NCBI GenBank assembly: GCA_022376465.1
Contig: JACDTU010000012.1
Location: 1,054,001 to 1,118,000 of the forward strand
From: Cubamyces lactineus
Lineage: Eukaryota; Basidiomycota; Agaricomycetes; Polyporales; Polyporaceae
Reading direction: 5' to 3'
DNA: 64,000 nt
Below are positions 36,160 to 49,606 of the stretch, in pieces. A program made the translations under genes and the position numbers. Every line of letters starts with the position of its first letter. Position 1 is the stretch's first letter. The notes under the pieces are model-generated. The model worked only from the letters and a program-made list of their open reading frames with translations, did not search any database and was not told the origin of the DNA.

Positions 36160-39100
36160 ATGAGCGTATCCTCCGAAGATATTGCTGAAGAAATCCGCAA
36201 TGCCTTGCCCGGTACCGAAGAGATCATCGTCCAGTACCTCGCCGGCTACCTGCTCGACCTGGACGACGCAGCTGAAGATGAAGACGTCTTACAAGTCACC
36301 AGGAACATTCTTGACTCTGCTATAGGCTCTTCTTCAAGACAATCCAAGAAGGGCGATCTTGACAACCTCGTGCAGCGCCTGGCAGAGCTGCTCAAGGAAC
36401 CTCTCACTCGCCGCGAGGAGAAGAACCGCGCCGGGCAAGGGTCAGGGCTGGTCAGGCTCGACAAGGTCATGGATCTCAGCAAGGCGAACGTGATGAGTAC
36501 TACCATCGCGTTCACGGAGGGCGTGGACTTGGAGAGTATCAACAAGGGAAAGTAAGTAACACCAGCCCCATTGATCCCGCCTACTGTGTACGAGCATACC
36601 TCTGCAGAGCGTCCCGTGTCGACGTCAAGAAACTCGAGAAGCAAGAGGCCAAACTCAGGGTGCGTACCGTATACACTATGTACACCAAGTTAGTCCTCTT
36701 GACCTTCAGCATAGGCCAAGATCGAGAAGCGGTCGAAGCGGAACCTCTACGAGGGTTCGAAGCTGCTCGATCAGCACAAGAAGCAGGTTCGTAAATCCTT
36801 CTCCATGTACGTTAGGTCGAGCTAAGTACCGAGGGATCGCAGCAAACGTACGAAGAGATGTTCATGAAGATCAATCCTCTGGATGCTGCCGCCGCGTCGA
36901 AGAACAAGTCAAAAGACATCCACCTCTCATCCATCGATGTCAACTTTGGTTCCAACCGTATCTTGTATGCATTCCAAGTCCTAAGATCAAACAAAGGAAG
37001 CATAGTGCTAAATGTGGACTAATAGGTCTGGCGCATCGCTCACCCTTGCATACGGTCGCCGGTATGGTCTCATCGGTCGGAACGGTGTTGGTAAATCGAC
37101 ATTGCTCCGGCACATTGCCATGCGTGAAGTGCCCATCCCACCTCACATCACGATTCTCTTCGTCGAGCAAGAGGTAAGAACATCTCCCTCGCCGCATCCC
37201 CGGCCTGTTCCCTCATCAGCGCTCTCACTAGATTGTCGGTGACGACACTCTTGCCCTCGACTCCGTACTCAAAGCCGACGTTTGGCGAGATACGCTACTT
37301 CGCGAAGAAGCAGCGCTTAATGCTAGACTCGCTGAACTCGACAAGGAAGGTGACGATAAACGGTTCGAGGACGCAAGGGAGGAGGCACAGACGCGTCTGG
37401 CGGACGTTCATGCCCGTCTGGCTGAGATGGAGGCAGAGAGCGGCCCCGCTCGTGCTGCGGCTCTCCTTGCCGGTCAGTGACTCTCACTACGGCGCCGGAG
37501 TATGCCGCTAACCAGGATGCGCTACAGGTCTGGGCTTCAGTGAAGAGGATCAGAAGAGGCCGACCAAGTCGTTCAGTGGAGGTTGGCGAATGCGACTTGC
37601 TCTTGCAAGAGCGCTCTTCGTCAAGGTACAGCCCACGAATGCAATTGATGTTGTCAGACAATTGACGCTAGCCTTTTAGCCCGCTCTGCTTCTGCTTGAT
37701 GAGCCTTCCAACCACAGTAAGGCGGAGATACATTATATTCTAGGACATAAGCTCATCGTTCTGTGCAGTCGATCTCAACGCTCTCGCATGGCTTGAAGAC
37801 TACCTCCAGACATGGCCAGGAACCTTGCTCGTTGTGTATGTGTTTAAATATGCATCCACCACACACATGCTTACGCAACTACCCCACACAGCTCTCACGA
37901 TCGTGCATTCCTGTAAGCATTGGCACATCACATTGACACGCTCACTCTGAATGACGTTCTCCAGGGACGCTGTCGCCACCGATATCATTCACATGCACTC
38001 TGCCCGTCTCGATTACTACAAGGGGTAGGTCTACTTCACAACCCAGTCGTGTTGCGATTGACATGCCTCGACAGTAACTTCACGCAGTTCTACTCCACCA
38101 AGTCGGAACGCGACAGGAACCTGCGGAAGGAGTACGAGACGCAGATGGAATACCGGAAGCACCTGCAAGCCTTCATCGACAGGTGGAGGTACAATGCCAA
38201 CCGTGCCGCACAAGCACAGTCCAAGATTAAAATTCTGGAGAAGGTACGATCCTCTGGGAGTAAAGGGCGGCCACCGTAAATGACTTGTCGACTATTCCTT
38301 TAGCTCCCAGAACTACAACCGCCGGAAGTCGAGGAAACAGAGACGTTCAAATTCCCGGACACCGAGAAGATCTCGCCGCCAGTACTGCAACTGAACGAAG
38401 TCTCGTTCGGCTACACTCCAGACAAAATCTTGCTCAAGAACGTCAACATCGACGTCGGTCTGGACTCCCGCATCGCAGTCGTTGGTCCCAACGGTGCCGG
38501 AAAGTCCACACTGTAAGTCGCAATTTTTTTTATCACCGAACATGCGGCGGACTAAGGCCTGCTATAGGATCAAGTTGTTGACCGGTGAGCTCAAGCCGAT
38601 GGCTGGGCATGTCAGCCAGAACGGCCGTCTTCGTATGTGCGTAGCAACGTCTTGACAGCCGCTCGACAATCTAAGCTGACGATCCGCACATTTTTGCAGT
38701 GGCTACTTCGCGCAACATCATGTCGACAACCTGATCCCCACGATGTCGCCTGTGCAGTTCCTCGCGTCCAAGTTCCCTGGAAAGACAGAGCAAGAATATC
38801 GTGCACATCTTGGTAACTTCCAGATCAGCGGCATGACTGGGTAATCCATGACAATTCTCACAACGTACGGCTGAAAATGGCTAACCTGACTGTCGTACAG
38901 TCTTCAAATGATTGGCACGCTTTCTGGAGGTCAGAAGTCACGTGTGGCCTTCGCCATGCTGTCATTGCAGAGGCCTCATGTATTACTACTCGATGAGGTC
39001 TGTCGCCATCCGCAGTCATCCAACGCAAAATACTGACACGTTCCTGTAGCCGACTAACCACCTCGATATCGAGGGTCTCGACGCACTCATGACGGCGCTG

Positions 39101-39376
39101 AGCACGTGGAACGGAGGCGTCATCCTCATCTCCCACGACGAACGCTTCATCACTAACGTTGCTAAGGAGGTACGTTGTACGCTTCGGAGGTGTTTGTGGC
39201 CAACATACTCACTAATCGGTCCGATAGCTTTGGGTGTGCGCGGATGGCACAGTGTCGAAGTTCAAGGGCGACGTACAGGCATACAAGGTACACAATCGTC
39301 TGATGCGTAGCATGAAGGTTCCCACTGACCGTTCCTGCAGAGCCTCATCGTCAGCAACATCAAAGCGAAGCCCTGA
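36160..39376 (+). CDS. GCN20: GCN20 homologue, ABCF-type ATPase of the general amino acid control pathway
   Basis: Nineteen exons give 736 residues: 36160-36551, 36608-36659, 36715-36786, 36843-36964, 37026-37173, 37232-37472, 37528-37625, 37680-37716, 37769-37835, 37892-37912, 37965-38024, 38075-38243, 38304-38512, 38568-38636, 38700-38840, 38901-38997, 39050-39169, 39228-39287, 39341-39376. An N-terminal domain of about 200 residues (starting [20 protein letters not shown]) is of the Gcn1-binding type. Two ATPase domains follow. The first has GRNGVGKST, signature SGGWRMR and [12 protein letters not shown]. The second has [17 protein letters not shown] and LLLDEPTNHLD. There are no transmembrane helices. 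In yeast Gcn20 works with Gcn1 on stalled ribosomes to activate the eIF2alpha kinase Gcn2. The N-terminal domain argues for Gcn20 rather than Arb1. The ATG chosen is the first in frame. Confidence 0.93.
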
Positions 39377-42300
39377 GGTAATAGGTAGACTCATTGCTCG
39401 CATCCATACTCGCCATCATGATGGCAATGTACTATCACCCCATCAGGCGCTGCTACATGCGTATGTGAGAGTCGATGGACTGCGCCGCGGCACTCGTTTC
39501 GTGTCAGAATGCGCTCCCATTTGAGCACATTTCTATCCGGGAACGACATCCATCATCATCGAGATCCGACATTCGTCTGTCAGTGTAGGACCGCTGCTCT
39601 AAATAGCTGACTGTGACGACGTCTCCGTGTTGTCTACCGATGTGGACCATGTATCTGAACACTTCCAGTAAGAGTGTAGGAGCCGGATACATCTGAGCTC
39701 TATGGCGACGAGCGCTCTATGCGTTCGCGCTTGGTCCGATACAGGGCTTAGACCCTGCTGGCTAACGTCCGTCTCTCACGCTTTACCCGTGGATGGCTCT
39801 TGCTGCTCAAGCCCCCCTCTGCGTAGATCTCTCACGCCACCCACACTTCCTCGAGATGCAACCAAAGGACCACGCACACTAGAGCGGGTCAATGCGTCGC
39901 TGCGCGTATCTCCCTACTCGTGGACATCAACAACCCACTCCTCCGCTAGTGAAGGACAGCTCTGTCCATCCATGACAAGCACTGCGTAGTCAGTGTGTCA
40001 TCTTGAGAGCAAGGGCCTCTGCATCGTGCACGACGTTCTACTCGGGCTGTGAGTTACCGATCTAGTTCATGCAGTATGTGCCGCAATTTACGATTTGTCC
40101 GCTCTACTGAGCTGTAAGGCACGCCTTCAGTCTTGCAATCAGCATGGATCTGTACGCTTCGACATGTCACTGCCTACACTTGGACTGTTCTCCGCGCTTT
40201 GTCTCACCGACAACCTCCAGGAGCAAATATCCAGATGCATCGCAAGGTACGAGAGAGTATATAGGACAGGACCGCCTGGCACAACACTCATTATTCTCAT
40301 TCATCCGCATTTCTGAACCGGCCGACGTACGATGCTCAACAACGCCACTCGTCACATCACCAGCCCTAGCGTCAGCGAACCGAAGCACAGCGCTATCCAT
40401 GACATTTATGGTGCTGAGAAACAGCAACATTTTGGGGACTTAAAAGCGCAAACCCCAGGGTCTAGTCGTTTGGCTGATCTCGGACGACCGGAATACGAGG
40501 AGCCATCAGATGTCTACCAACCGAGAACGGCACACGAAAATCAAAGGCTCCAATCTGGCCCGGGTTTCTCTACAAAAGCGCCTGCGACAAACGACTCTCA
40601 GCAACCTCACCACTCACGCCCTCGCCGCCGCCGGGTGAATGTACCGCAGTACAAGGTGAACGACACTCGCTGTTATTGTCCGGCTTATAGCCAGAGCTCA
40701 CCCACATGCTAGACCGGAGACAGCGTTCTGTACTACAGTCACAAGTCCGCCATGTGGCTCAAAGGAGAAATTGCAAGCCTGCGCGCGTTTCCTGCGAGGC
40801 GTGGGGAATTTACGGTGAGTTCTAAGTCGATCATAAGTCAATCATAGCCTGGGTAACCACTCACGCCGGAGCCTGACATTCCATCCTAGGACGAAGATGG
40901 GTTTGAGGTGTGGTGTTATCCCGTGCTGATAAAGATTCAGCCGCGATTGATGCAGTACAAGCCTAGCACGGAGATTCTCCCTTGCTAGAGTTTCCAGCAG
41001 CCGACTCAGATCGGAAGTCGGTTTGCCCAACGAGACCAGTATCCGAGTGGCTTCACACTCATCCCTTCTTTCCATGTCACTATGTACCAGTATGCATATC
41101 AATCCATGTTCTCTCTATTCTCCCCGATCTGCGGGCCCATCTCTGCTGACAAGAGGTTCCCATTTAACGTCGCCGATGTTCAAGTTAACGTCAACAAAGC
41201 GAGTGCACCTTAGCGCCCAAGCTGGGTCGCTTCAATTCGCGAGACCTTCCATTTTCGGCCTCGCACTGAATGCTGCGCAGAGAAGATCCACAAGTTTGTT
41301 TGCCACGTAGTTCAGAATTTGAGTCGTTGTGCGATTTTCTGGTATGGACCAGTCGCTTGATCCAACTCTCACTCATGCACAACACTCGTACAACACCGTC
41401 TCAGGCCGCCAGCGCCGTCTCCAGCCCGGATTGTCTCTACGACACCCGGCTAGCTCGGCCTTCTCTCCGCTATCGCAGTCGCTTTCGCTGCACCCTCGGA
41501 CAGGCCCACCGCCATGGCTGGAGTGATCTGCATATGGTCACCTGCAGAGCACTCAACAGCACCTTTGTCAGCCATGAGCACTAGCCTCATAGGCGGTATC
41601 ACTAGCTCCACCCATCGGATGCCCGTCCGCCGTCTGGAACACGGAGCATGACAAGTTCAGTGTCGGTAAGCGGTGAGCGCATCAACTTGCAGCGTTGTAG
41701 GACAAATATGCAGGCCCTCATATCGATGAAGTTTGGATGGGGAAAGCCTTGATGCGAGCGGGCGTCAAGTGTGGGATTCTCTCGAATGTCTCGTGAACGA
41801 ACGGGTTACGAGGCCCTCGAGGGTACCCTGAGGCCCAATCCCCATCCCCCGTCATGAATATGAGGCCGTACTAATCGAGATGAATTGCCTGCATATACTA
41901 CCTGAATGCCATACAATAGGATATCGGAGGCAAGACAAAGTGCCGCCTTCTACACGGCTTGATGCCATTGTCCACCCATTGTGGGGGGATTCATAGTAAT
42001 ACAACTCGACCCCAATATCCATGCAGGCACGGCATATCGCATGCATGCATAGTCGCATCAAACAACCTCTTTGTTTACCAAACATCGGCGGGCAGCCGTA
42101 TTCCGGCATCACAATAGCTCCGTCCATCCGGTCTGACAACGGATAAACCAGGGCACCCCCTGGCTCGTCGCTTGCTAGTAGAGCGCATCCATTGGATGCT
42201 GAACGCTTGCGTACACAAGCTACCCGTAGAGCCAGCGGGCGGGCTGGTCTCAATCGATCGCCGAGCCCAAAGCGCCCAGGAGCTACGCAAGCTGCTCGCG

Positions 42301-42411
42301 TAGCTGCAACCGCCCGGAGTTCGCACTCATCGATCCCAATTACAAGAATTGGGATCATTTTACGGCGTCTGTCAGCGCGGGGTCTCACTCATCTTAGCCA
42401 CGCAGCGACAG
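39377..42411. other. 3.0-kb region without a recognisable gene
   Basis: The first part is the 3' UTR of GCN20. Beyond it there are short frames in all phases, the longest being 41852-42388 on the minus strand and 40332-40712 on the plus strand. None could be joined or identified. Confidence 0.5.
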
Positions 42412-42420
42412 TATTTAAAG
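42412..42420 (+). promoter_or_regulatory. TATA box of the 180-aa protein gene
   Basis: TATTTAAAG lies 190 bp upstream of the ATG at 42602. It is followed by a C/T-rich leader typical of highly expressed fungal genes. A 5' UTR intron is predicted at 42512-42579 with donor GTAAGC, branch site TACTAAC at 42564-42570 and acceptor TACAG, which makes the spliced leader about 90-100 nt. Confidence 0.6.
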
Positions 42421-42601
42421 GACCCCGCTGCCCGCCTCCCTCCCTCTCACCTACCACTACTATCATCGCTCTGTCCCCTCCCCATTCCGCGCTTATTCCA
42501 ACCATACAAAGGTAAGCCTTCGCCTATCCCTCATCCCTCATGCCTCCCTATGTGGGCGCGCATACTAACAACCCTACAGCCCTACCTCTTCCTCATCCAC
42601 A

Positions 42602-43347
42602 ATGTCATTCTTCTTCACCAAAAACAAGGCTTCCACCAAGCCCGCTGCGCGCCCTCGCGCGGTCAAGTTCTCCCCAACCGAAGGCCAAGCTCGCGTCAAA
42701 GATCCCCGTATCGCATTCGCCCTCGATCTCCGCGCTCCTTCCCCCTTCCCGCACACCCGTGCCTTGAAGAAGTTCGCCGCCGGCCGCCTCGGCAAGTCCT
42801 CCACCAAGGTCACTCCCCCCAAATGGCGCTCCGTCGAGTCTCGCCGCGCCCGTCAGTTCTTGATCGCGAAGGGCACTCCGGGCGTCGAGGAGGAGTCCGC
42901 GACCGGGACTGAGAGGGAGGAGGAGGATGCCCGTCGCCGCAAGACGAACCAGTACTACTTCAGCCGTGCGGCGCGTTACGTCCGCAAGGCCCACTTCCAG
43001 GTGTGTTCTATCCGCTTTCCTCAGTACCCTTGTTCGGTCGACCTGACCGCCTACTATCACGTAGTCCGGCGATAGGGTCTTGGTCAATATTCCACTTGAT
43101 GATCGCTCAACTTGGCGTCACGGAGTCGTCCCCGACCTTAGGTTGAACCCCCGTTCAATGATCGTAAGCACATTATCCCTCCTCGTCCGTACTCATGTGT
43201 TGAATGATTGCACCTCATCAGGGAGCTGACCGCTACCTGTACCCCGCAACTTACGAGTGGAAGGGGGAAACGTTCACGGGGAAGTTCGACCCCCATGACT
43301 GTGACATCCTCTATGACACGCTGCTCTCGAGGCGGAACGCCGTCTGA
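42602..43347 (+). CDS. Conserved basidiomycete protein of unknown function (180 aa)
   Basis: Three exons (42602-43000, 43142-43163, 43226-43347) give 180 residues. The protein is very basic, with RIAFALDLRAPSPFPHTRAL, a Lys/Arg-rich middle (RLGKSSTKVTPPKWRSVE), YYFSRAARYVRKAHFQ, and the C-terminal FNDPDRYLYPATYEWKGE and FDPHDCDILYDTLLSRRNAV. The C/T-rich leader, leader intron and codon use suggest strong expression. I recognise the pattern as recurring in mushroom genomes but know no function. Size and charge would fit a mitochondrial ribosomal or RNA-binding protein, but there is no diagnostic motif. The last acceptor follows GGGAG at 43225; the nearer AG at 43220 would create a stop. Confidence 0.78.
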
Positions 43348-44315
43348 GCACAAGATGGGGGCGAATGAGCTAAGGAGGTGACAAGAAGTCAGAATGACTG
43401 TATACTTTGTGCTCGGATATGTATCTACGACACGGACGCTCTCATGTGTTATGCCTGCTTATGACTTATGCCCAATTCATGTTCATCAAATCCGAGTCCT
43501 TGTGGTATCGATCGATACGGGGTTGTCACTCGTGCTGCGCGTGATCACGACACGCTCCTTAGGATCGCTATTTCCGGCTCACCAGATCCGTACTTGTATA
43601 GAGATTCAGCCGAAATGTCCCGATAAACCCATCTCATCAACGGCACGAACAGGTACCGTCGCGCCATGGCACCTGCCAGAGAGCCGAGGAACAGTTTTGA
43701 CTCTTCAGCTAGAGCTACACCGGCTGCACTCAGATACTATTGGTACCGTGATTGCGGTGGTTCAAGTGTTAAAGGGGGTCTGGCAGTTTTTCGACGCCAT
43801 ACCGAAGGTGATACACTGGTTCTCTGGACGACCCCTGAGCCAGACACAACGCCATCTCGCTGTGCAGCTGACACTGGTGCACTACTTCAACTCGCCGACC
43901 GCTCTCAACAAAGTTCCCCAGCTACTATAATGGTATCCGTGTTGATAGCGTTGCACGTCTCAACAAGAAAACGTCAGTAGTAGCATGCGGTGGCACTGAG
44001 CTTGTAGTCCTGAGTCTCTGGTCGACCGAATACAGCCGCGAACGGGCTCAAGTTGTTGAAGTTGAACGCCTGCCAAAAGCGGACAACCCGATTGCTTCAT
44101 ATGGCCGGGTTATCACGGGCTGATAATCTAAGCTCGGAAAGCTCAAAGTATAGAGACATCACGCAGGCTCATCGATGTTCACGCTCAAGATCCATACTCA
44201 AGGACGGGACATTACAGGTAATAACTACAGGATAATACTACAGGAACATGCCAAAAAAGACGGTACTAAGCGAGGTGTCCACGATAGCAAAACAACAAGC
44301 ACGACCAACTTCCCC
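43348..44315. other. Intergenic, no gene seen
   Basis: About 970 bp lie between the 3' ends of two convergent genes. A 178-codon plus-strand frame at 43394-43930 overlaps another frame in a second phase and has no recognisable content. Confidence 0.5.
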
Positions 44316-47300
44316 TCACTCCTCATCGCTCTGTGTCATGTACTCGTCGTCGCTGATGACCTGCTTCCGCGCGCTCTTCGAACGCGTCGGCGCCGGCCGG
44401 TCGTCCTCATCCATCGGCGTCAGCGCAGAGTCGTAGCCGGCAGACGAGCCCCCGGCGTTGTTCGAGGGCGCGCCCGGGAGCCCGCTGCCGACGATGGTCT
44501 GGTTGAACATCGCATCGAAGACCTTCTCCATCTCATCCGCGTCGACGTAGACCCAAGAGCCCTCCTGGTTGTACGTCCTTGCATTGTTGAACATCAGGCG
44601 CATGTCCTCTCGGAAATCGAGGACGTTCTTGTAGTAATGCGAGCTAATCCGTTTCCGGATTGTTGACAGAGCAATGGGCTGTTTGATAAGCTGGTAGTAG
44701 TCGGGGTATTCCTGCGCAATAATCAGGTAAGTTGGATTCAGACGGTAGGCGAGCTCAGAGGTTAGCACATACCCTTCTATCAGGGAGCTCCCTGAAGAGG
44801 TCGCTGCGCTTCCGGCCAGTGTCATCCTCCAGGTTGAGGACAGCTTTGTGCAGGTCGTTGAGCGCCTTCTTCATCTTCTCCTTTATGGGTGGCGGAAGCT
44901 CAGGTGCCTTCTTGCGACGTTTCTGGGGCAGATTTCAGGACATTATCTCAACGACAACGATAGAAACATACTGCATCACGCTCGTCGTCGTCATCGTCGA
45001 CGACGGAGGGTGTCATAGATGTCGACTTGCCGCCACCTCGCTTGCGCTTTCCGCTCGCGGGCACGTCAAGCTCAGCCTTGCCCTTGCCCTTCTTGCTCTT
45101 ACGACTGCGCGGCGTGTCAAGATCAGGACCAGGCGAATCGGCCGACTCGGCTTGTCTGAGGAGCTTGTTGGTCGCCCGGCGCTCCTTCTTCTCGCGCGCA
45201 CGCTCCGACAACTCCTGCAGGTCATCACCCTCTTCCAGAGCCTATTCCGGTTCCGTTCAGCCATGGTTCCGCAGGAGATCCGGAGAGAGAAGACGTACCA
45301 TTGCCCACTGGTCATCGCTAAGGCCATCGTTGTAGTTGACAACAGTCCGACGACGATGCCCACGGCCTTCCAGCTCGTCGAGGTCGTTGCTGTCCGTGAA
45401 GGGCTCGTCCGAACGGTAGCACTCCGGAAGCTCTTCCAGCTGCATAAGGGGCGGTGGCGGCTTGCCACGGTTACCGGCCCTGCGCCAGCTCTCGAGCGCA
45501 TCGCGCTCGCGCTGAATGTCGAGCTCATGGAAGATCTTGGCCTCCTCGTCGGAACGGGCGATGATCTCGTTGATCTCATCGTCGTTCATGTCGCCTGCCT
45601 CTTCGTTCTCCTCTTCCTGGTCGGCTTCGAGGATAGAACGCTGTAGAACAGATACGTCATAAGCGATTTATGCGATGGACAGTGGGTGCCGGTACTCACC
45701 AAGAATTCTTCCTGTTCCTCCTGCGTCGACTTGTTGTCGAAACGACCAGCCTGAATGACCTTGTCGTCGATGTCGAGCTTGTAGCGAGCACGAGCGAACA
45801 TTGCCTCCTCGACGCTCTTCTCCGTGATGAACCGGAGAATACGAACGACCTTCGTCTGACCGATACGATGCGCACGGTCTTGCGCCTGAAGATCAGCGTG
45901 CGGATTCCAGTCGCTGTCGAAGCTATAGAATATATGGAGTTAGAGGCCACTGAACTGAGGACGGCATTTCTATGAAGCTTACATGATGACAGTATCGGCC
46001 GTCTGCAAGTTGAGACCAAGACCACCAGCTCTCGTCGAGAGGATGAAGACCTTATACTCTGAGTTGGGGGCGTTGAACAACGCGACGTGCCCAGCACGAT
46101 CCTCGGTCTTTGTTCCACCATCGAGACGGAGGTACTTCCAGTTCATCATCTTGAGGAAGTCCTCCATGATGTCCATGACCTTGGTCATCTGGAAGAAGAT
46201 CAAGACCTGCGGAGTGCTGGTATGAGTAGCTGTGCGAGAAGACGCCTAGACTCCACTCACTCTGTGTCCAGTAGCGAAGAACTTTGGAAGAATGCGGTAG
46301 AGCAGCTCGATCTTGCCCGAGCTACGGATGAGCTTGTCGTCAATGACAGAGCTGGGGTTGATCTTGTCCTCGACACTCTCAAACAAGAATGGGTGCTGGC
46401 AGATCTTCCGGAGCTGCATGAGCTCGTTACTGAGACCCTTGACACCGCCAGATTTGCTACACAGAGGCATGTCAGCACATCTACATGGGCATCTCCTAAG
46501 ATATGCACGCACCCCTTGCCATCCTTGCCGTCTGCGATCATCTTGTACTTCTTCATCTGCTTGTACAGCTGCGACTGCAGCGCACTCATGCGAACTTTGA
46601 TCACCTTCTCGACCTTGTCCGGCAGCTCCGACTCGACATCCTTCTTGAGACGACGGAGCAAGAACGGCCGCAGCACCTTATGCAGACGACGGATGATAAG
46701 CAGCGCTTCTTCTTCGTTCAGCTCGATCTTATCGCCTGTTCCCGAGTTCGCGAACGGAGTGTTGAACCACTCGTCGAACGATTTGACTGAGTTGAAGACC
46801 TTGGGCAATGCGAAGTTCAGCAGCGCCCAAAGCTCAGGCAGGTTGTTCTGCAGCGGCGTTCCCGTCAGGATGAGGCGGTATCGCGAGTGGTAGAACTGCG
46901 TGAGTGTTTGCACGAGTTTACTCTGGGTGTTCTTCATACGATGACCCTCGTCTATTGCAATCGTCAGCTACACATTCCGAAGAGGGGTTGAGGAAGACGT
47001 ACCGATGATGATGTAAAGCCACTTCATCCTGCTCAGGTGGATGCGATCCTTAATGACGTACTCGTACGTGGTCAAGACCACCTGGAAGTTGCCAGCACGC
47101 AGGTCGCTCTGAAGGACCTTACGCTGCGTCGGGTTGCCCTTGTACGCGATCATCGAGACGCTCGGCGCCCACTTGGCGAACTCCCCAGACCAGTTCGTCA
47201 TAGTCGAGAGTGGGACAATGACGAGGTACGGGCCACGCTGCTTCTTCGCCTCGATCAGGAAAGTGATCAACGAGATCGTCTGGATGGTCTTGCCGAGACC

Positions 47301-49606
47301 CTGCAGAATATCCTGTGAGTAATTGAATCTACGACAAACGCAAACAACGCCATACCATCTCGTCTGCAAGGATACCGTTGAGCTTGTTGTTGTACAAGCT
47401 GACCATCCACTGGAGACCCTTCAGCTGGTACTCCTTGAGGGTGCCGCCGACCAAGATACTCGGCTGCTGCGTGATCTTCTCCTTGATCCTGTGCGCAACA
47501 GCGTAGTAATCGAGCTTGCCCTTCTCCTCTTCCATGCCGAACGACTTCGCACCGAACGTCGCCTCGCTGACGGGGTCGCCATCCTCGAGGTGAAGACCTT
47601 CGTGACCATCCGCACGCTGTTGCTCCACGACGGCCTGCGCGAGCGAGTCGAGGTACGCGTCGGTCTGCTTCAGGAGGTGCGTGATACGCGTGTCCTTTGC
47701 GGTGTCGATGAGCTTCATGTACGCCTCTTCATCGTCGTTCTTCAACGCCTTCAGACGCTCCTTCGCCAACCGCTCGATACGCTTCTGCTCCTCCTTCTCC
47801 GTATGTGCGTGGAACGAGAGCACGGCCTTGCTCAACCGCATGATGCGGTCCTGTGCAGCACGGTTCACCGCGATGACCTCCTTGCCGTGGGCACAGATCA
47901 CGTTCAGCTGCTCGACGTGCTTCTGCTTCGCCCGCCGCTCACGCTCGATGCGCTGTTTGCGCTCCAGTTGCTCCGTCATCCGCGCGTCCCGCACAGCAGG
48001 CTTCCGTACCCGGCGGAAGTCTGCTCGGTTCAGCGGCAGGAGCGACCCGTGCATCAGACGCTCGGCCACCGACGCTCGCAGCGCCCGCTGCTTGTCGAGC
48101 ACCCGTAATGCCTTCAGCTCGATGAGCGCACGGAGCTTCCCGTGGGTGTTCGGCGGCGGCAGCACGAGTTGCTCGAGCGAGCGCGGCTCGGTCGCGTCCT
48201 CCTTCTCGCCCTCTTCCAAAGGATTTTCCAATCCCCCGTCGCCCATCATCGCTGGCAACGACTCGAGCTCGCGTATCCGCTGGTCGATGCGTGCGTCGAT
48301 GTAGTGGTTCCGCTCCTCGATGATCTGGTGAGGGTCGAGTCCCACAGGCATGATAGACGGTACGAGCAGGCGCTGCATGCGGGTTGCCCACATCGACGGG
48401 CTGACCTTCGGGTCACGCTTCAAGTGAGTGAAGGGGTGCAGGTAAGCGTTATACGGATAGATCCCCGAGTTGACGTCGTCCTCGAGGAAAGGTCCTTTCG
48501 GAAGCTTGTCAGGGTCAGTTGTGATCTCCACCTCCTCATCTTTCACCGTCTCCGGGGGCACGCTCGCGGATGCAGGAGGTTCCGTACCGTTGACCGGTGT
48601 GCCGTTGGCGCTCTTATGGATCTTCACCGCGCTGTCGACAACCCGAGCGTTTACATCAGGGCCATGCAAAAGCGTTTTAAGGTCGGGAACAGCTTGATTC
48701 GGGACTCGAATTGCTTGCTGAATGGGCTCTGGTACTGGCATGCCGCGGGAGATCAACTTGAATGCGTGAATTTGGGCACGAAGGGCGTTGATCTGATCGG
48801 GAGTAAAAGACACGGGGGTTTGTGGGGCAGAAGGGTACGGTTGTTGTGGTACGGGACCAGAGACGAGAGAGTTGCCATTGGTCGCAGATGTCCCGTTGGA
48901 CATAGGAGCGGTGGCAGCCTGACCATTGAGACCATGTTGTGGTTGTTCTCGTGCAGCTTGCTCCTGCTCTGGATATAGTGTCCACATCAGCATAAGTCGC
49001 TACAAGACGGCGAGAGTTGTTCTTATGCAGATCTCCAATATGGCAGGACCTCGCTATATGCTATGCACAATAGCAGCCAGTTGACCATTTACCAGAACTT
49101 TGACTACGTCTCACTGGACATTAGAGCTATCGGCTCTCGGCAAAGCACGCCTGCACAATGGCTACGACGTGCACGAACCACGAACGCAATGTCGATCATC
49201 AACGCAGGAGGTAAACGGAGAGGTAGCCATCATAAGAAGTGGAGCAGGATGTTCAGATAGTAAGGAGATGGGGAAGGGCAACGAAGGAGCGGGACTAGGC
49301 AGCATGAGAGCAGTACTCACTGAGCTGGTGTTGAATACTGTTTATCCATCCATAGATCTTCTGGAGCTCCTCGTTGTTTTGAGGAGTGTAGCCATTAGCA
49401 CGGAGGATGTTTGCGCGCTGGAAAGAATGAGCATATAGCCAACGTCGGTAAAAGTGGCTGAGACCTGCCTGTACGAGGTACTGTATGCGCTCTCTGGGGT
49501 TGACGTTGCTATGATTTGGCTGTTGGGAGGATTGTGCGGGGTTGTTGGCAAACTGCGGAAGCGAGTGTTGTTGTTGTGGATTGGGAGCAAGATTCGGGGC
49601 GGCCAT
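44316..49606 (-). CDS. STH1: SNF2/STH1-type chromatin remodelling ATPase (SWI/SNF-RSC catalytic subunit)
   Basis: Eleven exons (49606-49321, 48968-47356, 47300-47003, 46951-46513, 46456-46261, 46206-45983, 45922-45700, 45640-45299, 45241-44972, 44922-44773, 44711-44316) give 1478 residues. In order: a Gln/Pro-rich N-terminus, an HSA-type basic helix (around [18 protein letters not shown]), the helicase-like ATPase with DEMGLGKT and DEGHRMKN, the second lobe with [15 protein letters not shown] and [11 protein letters not shown], a SnAC-like segment (from [18 protein letters not shown]), a Lys-rich acidic linker, and a C-terminal bromodomain ([29 protein letters not shown]). It slides or evicts nucleosomes as motor of SWI/SNF or RSC. 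Only one such gene is in the window, so Snf2 versus Sth1 is undecided; the length is between the two yeast proteins. The Walker A motif spans an exon junction. Intron 1 is unusually long (352 bp), and an extra small exon there is possible. Confidence 0.95.

Noticed and set aside
43394..43930. 178-codon plus-strand frame after the 180-aa protein gene
   Set aside because: It lies between convergent gene ends, overlaps another phase and carries no motif.
44732..45646. 304-codon plus-strand frame
   Set aside because: It is antisense to the exons of the SNF2/STH1 gene, which have clear motifs; its Leu/Val/Arg-rich translation is a codon-bias shadow.
47323..48108. 261-codon plus-strand frame
   Set aside because: It is antisense to the large exon 2 of the remodeller gene and has no independent support.
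49399..49445. Intron-like GT...AG segment inside the first exon of the remodeller gene
   Set aside because: Removing its 47 bases would break the frame that otherwise continues smoothly into the next exon.
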